A DNA stretch of 6,131 nt from contig JAEYTN010000099.1 in the NCBI GenBank assembly GCA_023433985.1, positions 1 to 6,131 of the forward strand, read 5' to 3'. Of this stretch, positions 1 through 5,695 are shown in pieces; within the stretch, counting starts at the first letter, position 1; every line of letters begins with the position of its first letter. This stretch comes from Pseudomonadota bacterium. GTDB taxonomy: Bacteria; Pseudomonadota; Alphaproteobacteria; Rhizobiales; Devosiaceae. Below the pieces are notes generated by a model that was given only the letters and a program-made list of their open reading frames with translations, had not been told where the DNA came from and searched no databases. The position numbers and the translations under genes were made by a program.

Positions 1-1
1 C

Positions 2-577
2 GGCACGCTGACGCTCAACCATGTGCGCGTGCCCAAGTCGCACGGTTTTCGAGTGCAGCAGGCGTGTGCCGACCTGCCGCTCGGCGCGGTGCCGCAACTG
101 GTGCACTGCGCGGTCGATCTCGGCATCGCCAAGCGCGCGCTCGAGGAGACGCTCAACTACGTGCGCACCAAGGCACGCCCGTGGAGCGGAACCGGGTACG
201 AGCGGGCGGGGGACGACCCGTACATCCTGCAGGCGATCGGCGAACTCACCATCAAGCTGCATGCGGCGGAGGCGCTGCTGGAACGCGGTGCGTTGAAGCT
301 CGACGCTGCCTTTGCCAACCCGTCGCTCGAGGCCACCGGAGCGGCCTCGATTGCGCTGGCCGAAGCCAAGGTGCTGACCACGAAGATTGCGCTCGAGGCC
401 TCGAGCAAGCTGTTCCAGCTGTGCGGAGCGAGTTCGACCTCGCGCAAGTACGCGTTCGATCGCTACTGGCGCGATGCACGCACCCACACGGTGCACGACC
501 CGCTGCACTGGAAGTTCCACGCCGTCGGCAACTACGCGCTCAATGGCAGCCTGCCCACCGGGCAGCGGGCGGTGTGA
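2..577 (+). CDS. SfnB/DszC-like acyl-CoA dehydrogenase-fold monooxygenase, C-terminal part
   Basis: This is the last 191 codons of a gene that begins upstream of the window; the frame is open from base 2 to the TGA at 575-577. The family is usually about 400 residues, so roughly half is present. The visible part is the all-helical C-terminal domain of the acyl-CoA dehydrogenase fold. It starts in the strand before that domain (LNHVRVPKSHG) and ends with the signature FDRYWRDARTHTVHDP followed by KFHAVGNYALNG. This ending is typical of the SfnB/DszC/SoxC branch, which uses reduced flavin and oxygen to oxidise organosulfur compounds rather than dehydrogenating acyl-CoAs. The enzyme is expected to be cytosolic and to depend on a separate flavin reductase, such as the one at 2173-2730. 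The next gene starts two bases after the stop, implying an operon. Substrate is unknown. Confidence is high for the fold and moderate for the SfnB-like subgroup. Confidence 0.85.
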   Translation, partial: GTLTLNHVRVPKSHGFRVQQACADLPLGAVPQLVHCAVDLGIAKRALEETLNYVRTKARPWSGTGYERAGDDPYILQAIGELTIKLHAAEALLERGALKLDAAFANPSLEATGAASIALAEAKVLTTKIALEASSKLFQLCGASSTSRKYAFDRYWRDARTHTVHDPLHWKFHAVGNYALNGSLPTGQRAV

Positions 578-579
578 CG

Positions 580-1896
580 ATGACGCGGCGCCTGTTTCTC
601 ACCGTCTGCATCAACTCGACCGGCTATGTCAGCGGCTCGCACCGGCTGGGTGCGGGTTCCCCGCTGCGCTTTGCCGAGTACGAGCATTACCTCAACGCAA
701 CGAAGATCGCGCACCAGGGCGTGTTCGATGCGGTGTTCCTATCGGACCATCCGGCGCTGATGACGGATCCGTCGCAGCGGCCGTTGCACAGCCTCGACCC
801 AATTGTGCTGTTCACGGCGCTGGCGGCGCAGGTACCCGATATCGGCTTCGAACTCACGGCATCCTCGACCTACAACTCGCCCTACAACCTGGCGCGGCGG
901 GTGGCGACGCTCGATGCGATCTCGGGTGGGCGGACGATCGTCAACATCGTCTCGTCGTTCAACCCGGCGGTGGCCGCGAACTTCGGCAGCGCGCCGCTGC
1001 CGCCGCGCGACGCGCGCTACCGGCAGGCGCACGAGTTCATGGCGGTGTTCAACGGATTGTTCGAAAGCTGGGAGCTGCGCGCCTCGGCCTCGCCCGAAGC
1101 GGCATGGGATGCGAGCGGCGCCCGCAGGCTCGACCACAAGGGCGAGTTCTATTCGGTGGCCGGACCGCTCAACGTGCCGGTCGGCCCCCAAGGCCGCCCG
1201 GTGATCGCGCAGGCCGGTGCATCGAACGATGGCATCGACTTTGCCGCGGCACACGGCGAGATCATCTACTGCGCCCTGCTGTCGCTTCAGGCGGCGAAGG
1301 AGTTCGGCAGCGAGGTAAGGACGCGGGCACAGCGGTCGGGGCGCAGCCGCTCGGCAGTGAAGATCGTGCCGGGCTCGTGCCGGTGCTCGGGCGCACGCGC
1401 AAGGAAGCGCTCGAGCGCCACGAGGCGATCAGCGAGACGGGCAGCGAGGAGGCCTGCTACGGCGCTTCGCGAAGGATGCGGGCATCGACTATGCGTCGCT
1501 CGACCCGGATATGCCGCTGAGTGCCGACCTGTTCCAATCCTCCATCGACCAGCAGCGGCCGGTCGGCTTCACCGAGGCGCTGGCGGCGTTGATCCGTCAC
1601 GACAGAATCACGGCGCGGCAGTTCGTGCGCCGCCTCGAGGGTGGGCATCGACTGGTGATCGGGACGCCGGACGAGGTTGCGGAGGGCATCGTCTCGTGGT
1701 GGGAGGCGGGCGCGGTGGATGGCTACAACATCCTGCCGCCAGGCTGCCGGATGACCTGAGCCAGTTCGTCGAGGAGGTCATTCCGCGGCTGCAGCGGCGC
1801 GGCGCGTTCCCGACCCGCTACGAGGGCACGACCATTCGCGAGCGCTTCGGCCTGCCGCTGCCGGTGGTTGGCGAGGCGTTGCGGGCGGCGCCCTAG
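580..1896 (+). CDS. NtaA/SnaA/DszA-family FMN-dependent monooxygenase, internally frame-scrambled
   Basis: This is a luciferase-like (LLM class) flavin-dependent monooxygenase of the NtaA/SnaA/DszA/SoxA type, expected to use FMNH2 and O2 on an organosulfur or N-containing substrate. As written it is an open 438-codon frame. Residues 1-265 match the family: FLSDHPAL near 54, TASSTYNSPYNLARR near 93, NIVSSFN near 122, LDHKGEFYSVAGPLNVP near 184, and GRPVIAQAGAS near 205. After base 1372 the match moves to the frame with codons at positions divisible by 3 (GLVPVLGRTRKEALERHE). From about 1454 it moves again (RRFAKDAGIDYASLDPDMPL through VDGYNILPP). From about 1744 it returns to the original frame (DDLSQFVEEV, then RYEGTTIRERFGLP). 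Restoring one base at each site gives a 439-residue protein of normal family length. The start ATG lies two bases after the preceding stop, suggesting translational coupling. It may be a sequencing artefact or a decayed gene. Confidence 0.85.
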   Translation: MTRRLFLTVCINSTGYVSGSHRLGAGSPLRFAEYEHYLNATKIAHQGVFDAVFLSDHPALMTDPSQRPLHSLDPIVLFTALAAQVPDIGFELTASSTYNSPYNLARRVATLDAISGGRTIVNIVSSFNPAVAANFGSAPLPPRDARYRQAHEFMAVFNGLFESWELRASASPEAAWDASGARRLDHKGEFYSVAGPLNVPVGPQGRPVIAQAGASNDGIDFAAAHGEIIYCALLSLQAAKEFGSEVRTRAQRSGRSRSAVKIVPGSCRCSGARARKRSSATRRSARRAARRPATALREGCGHRLCVARPGYAAECRPVPILHRPAAAGRLHRGAGGVDPSRQNHGAAVRAPPRGWASTGDRDAGRGCGGHRLVVGGGRGGWLQHPAARLPDDLSQFVEEVIPRLQRRGAFPTRYEGTTIRERFGLPLPVVGEALRAAP

Positions 1897-1948
1897 GCAG
1901 GCGTTCGCGCCCGGCCGTACAAGGAGAATTTCGTTTCGCTGGGCTCGC

Positions 1949-1963
1949 CAGCTTCGCAAGCTG
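1949..1963 (+). other. Small hairpin after the monooxygenase gene
   Basis: CAGCTT-CGC-AAGCTG is a perfect six-base-pair inverted repeat, 52 bases after the monooxygenase stop. It could help end the upstream transcript or protect its 3' end. No T-run follows, so it is not a canonical intrinsic terminator. Confidence 0.35.
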
Positions 1964-1968
1964 AACTC

Positions 1969-2000
1969 TCGACTAGTTTTATAGACACTATAGTATTCAC
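1969..2000 (+). promoter_or_regulatory. Candidate promoter and operator for the flavin reductase unit
   Basis: This AT-rich island stands out in otherwise GC-rich DNA. A possible -35 box TCGACT (1969-1974) is 16 bases from a possible -10 box TAGTAT (1991-1996); a better -10 match, TATAGT (1989-1994), would leave only 14 bases. Between and overlapping these lies the inverted repeat TATAG-ACA-CTATA (1980-1992), and the palindrome ACTATAGT at 1987-1994 overlaps its right arm. The arrangement fits a site where a repressor blocks RNA polymerase. The regulator is not shown; the Rrf2 protein encoded at 5158-5604 is the nearest candidate. It implies that the flavin reductase and amidohydrolase can be transcribed separately from the upstream monooxygenases. 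Confidence 0.45.
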
Positions 2001-2039
2001 TCCATGCCGGGCGGAACCAGCCCTATCGCGAGGAAAACA

Positions 2040-2075
2040 ATGGCGAACGAACCGAAAGCGGCTTCGGCCCCATGA
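2040..2075 (+). CDS. Possible 11-codon leader peptide
   Basis: An ATG at 2040 is preceded by a purine-rich GAGGAAAA stretch placed like a ribosome binding site and reads MANEPKAASAP before TGA. Its stop overlaps a second ATG at 2072 (ATGA), which opens a frame beginning MTPWC with two adjacent Cys codons at 2111-2116. It lies in the leader between the candidate promoter and the flavin reductase. The peptide resembles nothing I recognise, and a chance ORF of this size is common; only its placement supports it. Confidence 0.25.
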   Translation: MANEPKAASAP

Positions 2076-2121
2076 CGCCGTGGTGCTCTTCCCCATCGCC
2101 TCGCGCCCGCTGCTGCCTTCC

Positions 2122-2148
2122 CCTGTGGCAGCGGCGGGCTGCCACTGG
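2122..2148 (+). promoter_or_regulatory. Leader hairpin upstream of the flavin reductase start
   Basis: GTGGCAGC (2125-2132) and GCTGCCAC (2138-2145) form a perfect eight-base-pair stem with the five-base loop GGCGG. Two more C-G pairs lie beyond a single T-T mismatch. The hairpin ends 12 bases before the AGGAG ribosome binding site at 2161-2165. No U-run follows, so if it acts it more likely affects translation or RNA stability than termination. A role is inference from position and stem quality. Confidence 0.45.
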
Positions 2149-2172
2149 CCGGTCACTACCAGGAGCATTGCC

Positions 2173-2730
2173 ATGTCCGTCATCGAGCTGCGCAGCAAGC
2201 TCGTGGTGCCGCAGCCCACTGAGCAGGAGGTGGCGGCGTTCAAAACCGCGATGCGCCACCTCGCCGGCGCGGTGGCGGTGATCACCACCGGCGAGGGCGA
2301 GGTGCGGACGGGTTTCACCGCCACTTCCGTCGCGTCGTTCTCGATGGAGCCGCCGACCCTGATCGTCTGCCTCTATCGCGCCTCGTCGACCTGGCCGGTT
2401 GTGCAGAACCACGGTGGCTTCTGCGTGAACCTCCTGGCCCACGACCAGTCGCATGTCGCCGATCGCTTTGCCGGCCGCGGCGGCGTCAAGGGCGCCGGCC
2501 GCTACGAAGGCGCGAGCTGGCAGCAGCAGCCGTCGGGTTCGCTGGGACTCGCGGACGCACTGGTCAGCATCGACTGCACGCTCGACGAAGCGATCGAGCG
2601 GCATTCGCACGCCATCCTGCTCGGCCGGGTGAACGCGGTGACCGCCCGTGGCGATGCCGAGCCCCTGCTCTACTGGCACGGTGCCTACCGGCTGCTCTCC
2701 AACCTCGACCGCGTGCTGACCCAGGCCTGA
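2173..2730 (+). CDS. Flavin reductase family protein (FMN reductase partner of the monooxygenases)
   Basis: A 185-residue protein of the flavin reductase-like FMN-binding split-barrel family (HpaC/DszD type). These small soluble enzymes use NAD(P)H to reduce FMN, which diffuses to a two-component monooxygenase. Family features in order are FKTAMRHLAGAVAVITTG (residues 23-40), the flavin-contact segment GFTATSVASFSMEPPTLIVC (47-66), FCVNLLAHDQS (83-93), HAILLGRVNAV (146-156) and the C-terminal LLYWHGAYRLL (165-175). The length is normal and the frame intact. The start is chosen at ATG 2173 because AGGAG at 2161-2165 sits seven bases upstream and the protein begins right at the conserved domain; a GTG at 2080 would add 31 residues running through a hairpin with no family resemblance. 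Its position between two flavin-dependent monooxygenases and a hydrolase makes it their likely reductant source. It is preceded by its own candidate promoter. Confidence 0.9.
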   Translation: MSVIELRSKLVVPQPTEQEVAAFKTAMRHLAGAVAVITTGEGEVRTGFTATSVASFSMEPPTLIVCLYRASSTWPVVQNHGGFCVNLLAHDQSHVADRFAGRGGVKGAGRYEGASWQQQPSGSLGLADALVSIDCTLDEAIERHSHAILLGRVNAVTARGDAEPLLYWHGAYRLLSNLDRVLTQA

Positions 2731-2779
2731 CCCGGAGCCGCAGGTGACCGCAACAACAGAACCCGCCGTAAGGCCGCCA

Positions 2780-2806
2780 CGTCTTCCCGCCGGTCAAGGC
2801 CGGCGT
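2780..2806. repeat. REP-like palindrome between flavin reductase and amidohydrolase
   Basis: CGCCGG (2788-2793), a six-base loop TCAAGG, and CCGGCG (2800-2805) make a GC-rich imperfectly flanked hairpin in a 146-base non-coding gap. The CGTCTTCCCGCC-type flank and the GTCAAG loop resemble repetitive extragenic palindromes seen in alphaproteobacteria. Only one copy is in the window, so repeat status is unproven. It could stabilise the reductase transcript or attenuate read-through to the amidohydrolase. Confidence 0.35.
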
Positions 2807-2876
2807 GCCGAAAGAGAAGCCAAGGCGCCTTCGCCTCGAAAGCGCGTCCAGATGAAACTGCAAAGGTCATAGCGGA

Positions 2877-3836
2877 ATGAGCGCTCCACTCGATATCGTC
2901 GACATCCACACGCATCTGTGGCCGCCAGAGTGGGGGCCGGGTGGAAAATACGAGAAGAAGAGCTTCGGCTTCTCGCCGGAGATCCACCGCAAGATCACCA
3001 GCCCCGGGGCGCTGGTTGACGAGTTCGCCGCGGCCGGGGTGTCGCTGGCGGTGGTTACCACCACCATCGAGAGCCTGTTCGGGGCCGAAGCGCCGATCGA
3101 CCACTCGCTGATCCCCGGAGTGAACGACTGGCTGGCGGGGCTCGGTCAAGCGCACCCTTCCCTGCTGGGCTTCGGGGTGACCGACGCGTTCTCGGGCGAA
3201 ATCGGTGCGCGCGAGGCGGAGCGGGCCATCGTCGAGCTCGGGCTCTCCGGGCTCGTCATCGACTCGGCCCGCGACGGCAAATTCCTCGCCGACCCTGCCG
3301 TGCGACCTACGCTCGAGGTGGCGGCGCGGCACCGGGTACCGGTGTTCGTGCATCCGGTCGCGCACCCGGACTCGCAGGTGCTGATCGCCGGGGCCGGGGC
3401 CGGGGCCTGGGGCAATTCGCTGGGGCGCGGGCTGATGAACGGCGTGGCGTTCCTGTCGGTGCTGAACGGCGGCATCATCGACGAATTGCCCGACCTGCAC
3501 CTCGTCTTCGCAACGCTCGGGCTTGGCGGACTCGTGCAGTCAGCACGTGGCGGACGTTTCGGGCGCGACCAGCGCCATGCGCCCAACCGGCCGAACATCT
3601 ATTTCGACACGATGGGCGACGATCCACGCATCGTGAAGGTGCTCGTCGACTATTTTGGGCCGGAACGGGTGCTGGCGGGCACCGACTGGCCGATCCTCCC
3701 GGCCCTGCAGTCGGACCGGCTGCGCGCGAGCTTTGCGGAGGCCGGTCTCACCGAGAGCGAGCAGCGGCTGGTTGCCGGCGGCAATGCTCGGCGGTTGCTG
3801 TCGCTTCGCGAAGCGCAGGCCGAAGCGGCGGAATGA
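2877..3836 (+). CDS. Amidohydrolase-2 family (ACMSD-like) metal-dependent hydrolase
   Basis: A 319-residue TIM-barrel protein of the amidohydrolase-2 family, which includes decarboxylases (ACMSD), lactonases and amidases. The N-terminal metal motif is DIHTHLWP (His11, His13). A barrel strand carries VFVHP (His159), and the acidic ligand motif GTDWPI puts Asp270 near the end. It finishes with the usual GGNARRLLSL helix (301-310). The length is normal. At the place where many members carry a catalytic His (LxxxHxGG) this protein reads VFATLGLGG (210-218), with no His. The start at 2877 directly precedes the conserved motif; only a weak AAAGG lies ten bases upstream. It follows the flavin reductase by 146 bases and is probably cotranscribed with it, suggesting it acts on a product of the monooxygenase step. 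The substrate cannot be assigned. Residues 170-178 are coded by a GGGGCC hexamer repeat. Confidence 0.85.
   Translation: MSAPLDIVDIHTHLWPPEWGPGGKYEKKSFGFSPEIHRKITSPGALVDEFAAAGVSLAVVTTTIESLFGAEAPIDHSLIPGVNDWLAGLGQAHPSLLGFGVTDAFSGEIGAREAERAIVELGLSGLVIDSARDGKFLADPAVRPTLEVAARHRVPVFVHPVAHPDSQVLIAGAGAGAWGNSLGRGLMNGVAFLSVLNGGIIDELPDLHLVFATLGLGGLVQSARGGRFGRDQRHAPNRPNIYFDTMGDDPRIVKVLVDYFGPERVLAGTDWPILPALQSDRLRASFAEAGLTESEQRLVAGGNARRLLSLREAQAEAAE
3390..3412 (+). repeat. GGGGCC hexamer repeat with four-tract G-quadruplex motif
   Basis: Three tandem GGGGCC units (3390-3407) are followed by T and a fourth GGGG (3409-3412). The pattern is G4-CC-G4-CC-G4-CCT-G4, a canonical intramolecular G-quadruplex motif on the coding strand. 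It lies inside the amidohydrolase gene and encodes an Ala-Gly dipeptide run. Changes in copy number would add or remove two residues without breaking the frame. Confidence 0.75.
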
Positions 3837-3894
3837 GCCGGTCGTTCCGGCCGCTCGGGCTCGGCGACCTCAGCCTGCCGCCGACTGCCCAGCG
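3837..3894. other. Intergenic gap between convergent genes
   Basis: This 58-base gap separates the amidohydrolase stop from the stop of the minus-strand FAD protein gene, so it should carry termination for both directions. Only short inverted repeats are visible (CCGG-TCGTT-CCGG at 3838-3850; GAGCC near 3835 with GGCTC near 3859). No T-run follows on either strand, and I see no convincing intrinsic terminator. Confidence 0.4.
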
Positions 3895-5114
3895 CTAACG
3901 GAAGCGCCGGTCGGGGACGCGGTCGGCGTGGCGGAGTAGCCGCCCCGCCAGTTCGGCGCACTGCACCCGGATATCCGGGACGGCCTCGATCTCGAAGAAG
4001 GTGCCGCGGGTCAGCGGGCCGATGGCGAAGATCCGGCCGGCGGGCACACCGTCGGCCGAGACGACCTCGCAGCTTTCGGTGACATCGAGCCCGATATGCA
4101 GGCGGTCGGGGCGCGCCGCGCCGGACGCCAGCAACGGCGGATCGCCGGGTTGCTCGACTGCTCGACATCGACGCTGACGCCCCCGCAATCGTAGACGCGC
4201 TTGACGCGCAGGTCCTCGGTGTTGGCGACGCCCTTGCGGCGCACGGTGGCCACCACGTCATCGCCCTCCCGCCGCACGTCGAGGAATTTGCCGGCAATCA
4301 GCGACACCTGCCCCGACTTCACGGCATCGGCCAAGCGAACGTGGAGATCGGGCGGCAGCCGGTGGTGATGGATGTTCCAGATCGGCCGGACATGCTCGAG
4401 GAAGCGCTTGCGCGAGGCGTCGGACCAACCCTGCCAGATGCGCTGGTTGAAGGGGCGGAGCGCGTCGACGACACTCCGCCAGTCCTTGCCATGCCCGACG
4501 GCCTCGTCGACCGTCTCCCGGAACCAGCGGGTGAAGTAGTGGAGTTCGGTGCCGAAGGGCACATCGGCGGCATCGAGCTCGAGCTTTTCGACCTGCCGTA
4601 TCGGCGGATGAGCCGACGCGCACGGCAATACCCTTCGATCGTGCCGGCTGCTCCTCATGGCCCACCGCCGGGACGGCAACATGGCCGAGCACGCTGGCGC
4701 CACTATCGAGCCTGGCTTCGACCCCGGCGGCCGTGTGGGAGATGCCGGTCACCGCGCCCTGCAGGACCTGCAGCCGGCCATCACCGGTCAGGCTATCGAG
4801 GACATCGGCGAGGTAGGCGCCATAGTGGCGGCGGGGCACGAAGACGAAGCGGTGGTCGTCCTGCACCAGCCCACGCGTCCTGAGCCAGCGCCAGAAATGC
4901 TCGGGATCATCGGCAAAGGCGCTCATGTTGGGCGCCGCGACATTCAGCACATGGTCGAGCTGCCGCGCCGAATAGGCGACGCCGCGGCCCAGGTCGGGGC
5001 GCTTCTCGATCAGGGTCACCCGCAAATCCATCGATGGATCGCGCAGCAACTGGGCGGCGAGCAGCACGCCGCTGGCGCCCCTCCGACGATGATGATGGAC
5101 AGGCGTTGCGTCAT
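3895..5114 (-). pseudogene. YdhS-like FAD/NAD(P)-binding protein, frameshifted with an internal deletion
   Basis: This is an FAD-dependent oxidoreductase-like protein of the NAD_binding_9 (YdhS-like) type; its reaction is not established. ATG at 5114 has GGAGG eight bases upstream. The protein begins MTQRLSIIIVGG, and one G must be restored in the run at 5078-5081 to continue as GGGASGVLLAAQLL, the FAD dinucleotide-binding loop, followed by the ribose-binding acid in VTLIEKRPD (Glu37). The first half continues through PNMSAFADDPEHFWRWL to GHVAVPAVGHEEQPA and VRVGSSADT. Near 4597 it jumps to VEKLELDAADVPFG in another frame. Relatives carry about 45 more residues here, including a second GxGxxMVD Rossmann motif. 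Another lost base at 4139-4140 separates VYDCGGVSVDVEQSSNPAI from PLLASGAARPD, after which GPLTRGTFFEIEAVPDIRV closes the protein. It lies 43 bases after the Rrf2 gene and is probably cotranscribed with it. Either decayed or mis-assembled. Confidence 0.8.
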
Positions 5115-5122
5115 CGAAGCAG

Positions 5123-5140
5123 CCTCCGGCTGTTGGCCGG
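5123..5140 (-). promoter_or_regulatory. Strong ribosome binding site partly folded into a short hairpin
   Basis: On the minus strand GGAGG (5127-5123) lies eight bases before the ATG at 5114 and decides the start of the FAD protein gene. CCGGC (5140-5136), loop CAACA and GCCGG (5130-5126) can pair, and this stem takes in two bases of the ribosome binding site. The stem is only five pairs, so control through it is speculative. Confidence 0.5.
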
Positions 5141-5157
5141 CAGAACTGCTCCTGCCC

Positions 5158-5604
5158 TCAGGCAGTGCGCAGTTCCAGCGGCAGGGCCTCGCCATCCATG
5201 TCGCGCATCTGCGCCAGCGTGGTGTGGTCGAGCACTTCGGCGATGGCGTTGCGTACGTCGAGCATCATGTGGCGCACCTGGCAGGTGGCCACGTCGCAGT
5301 CGTCGCAGGCCTGATAGCGGGTGTGGCTGGCACACGGGATGGGAGCGAGCGGTCCATCGAGCACGCGGACGATCGAGCCCACCTTGACCTCTTCGGGGGC
5401 GCGCGCCAGCCGGTAGCCGCCGCCCTTGCCTTTCCGGCTCTGCACGATGCCGGCATTGCGCAGTTCGCCCAGAATGGCGTCGAGGAACTTTTTGGGAATA
5501 TTGTTGGCCTGCGCAACATCGGAGACGAGTGCGAGTTCGCCGGGCGGCATCTGGGAGAGGTACACCAGGGCCTTGAGGCCGTATTTTCCCTTTGCGGTGA
5601 GCAT
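5158..5604 (-). CDS. Rrf2-family transcriptional regulator with four-cysteine cluster
   Basis: A 148-residue winged-helix repressor-type protein of the Rrf2 family (IscR, CymR, NsrR, RirA). MLTAKGKYGLKALVYLSQ is the typical N-terminus. The recognition-helix segment runs about 26-50 (LVSDVAQANNIPKKFLDAIL), and the wing is RKGKGGGYRLARAPEEV (58-73). After GPLAPIPC it carries Cys91, Cys100, Cys103 and Cys108, with His112 close by. This is the region where IscR-type members bind an Fe-S cluster, but the 8-2-4 spacing differs from the IscR pattern (5-5-2, ending in His). The family senses Fe-S status, NO, iron or cysteine; which applies here is not visible. Location beside an organosulfur-oxidation cluster favours a sulfur or cysteine signal, by inference. 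The frame is intact and length normal. It sits 43 bases upstream of the FAD protein gene and 91 bases after the aldo/keto reductase. Confidence 0.9.
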   Translation of the reverse strand: MLTAKGKYGLKALVYLSQMPPGELALVSDVAQANNIPKKFLDAILGELRNAGIVQSRKGKGGGYRLARAPEEVKVGSIVRVLDGPLAPIPCASHTRYQACDDCDVATCQVRHMMLDVRNAIAEVLDHTTLAQMRDMDGEALPLELRTA

Positions 5605-5695
5605 TCGCGAAACTTGTCCCAGGCGGCAGCGCCGCCCGAGATATAAATTCTACCGACTTGCTAGACAAGAGCGGAGTCAACAACCCACCGGCCGA
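5605..5695 (-). promoter_or_regulatory. Candidate promoter/operator of the Rrf2 gene
   Basis: This gap is the only AT-rich stretch on the minus-strand arm. Read on the minus strand it contains TTGTCT, then 17 bases, then TATATC, usable as weak -35 and -10 boxes. Inside lies the CTAGCAAGTCGGTAG segment with inverted CTA/TAG ends. The plus-strand AATTCTACCG (5646-5655) resembles AATACTATAG on the minus strand at 1997-1988, before the flavin reductase. Rrf2 regulators commonly control their own promoter, so an autoregulatory operator here is plausible but untested. Confidence 0.4.

Noticed and set aside
64..579. Open frame upstream of and continuous with the monooxygenase, giving a 610-residue protein
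   Set aside because: Its first part is out of frame with the clear monooxygenase fragment at 2-577 and shows no family resemblance; the true start is the ATG at 580.
2023..2679. Minus-strand open frame of 218 codons
   Set aside because: Antisense to the flavin reductase, low complexity, and it crosses the promoter region; no ribosome binding site or family match.
2852..2872. Six-codon mini-ORF MKLQRS just before the amidohydrolase
   Set aside because: No ribosome binding site and too short to distinguish from chance.
2685..3500. Minus-strand open frame of 271 codons
   Set aside because: Antisense to the amidohydrolase, Arg-rich and with no recognisable motif; a GC-rich shadow.
3802..3815. 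Perfect 14-base palindrome CGCTTCGCGAAGCG
   Set aside because: It is inside the amidohydrolase and is explained by codons for Leu-Ser-Leu-Arg-Glu-Ala; similar TTCGCGAA cores occur elsewhere in the window by composition.
4657..5646. Long plus-strand open frame of 329 codons
   Set aside because: It lies antisense to the FAD protein and Rrf2 genes, whose motifs are unmistakable; long antisense frames are common at this GC content.
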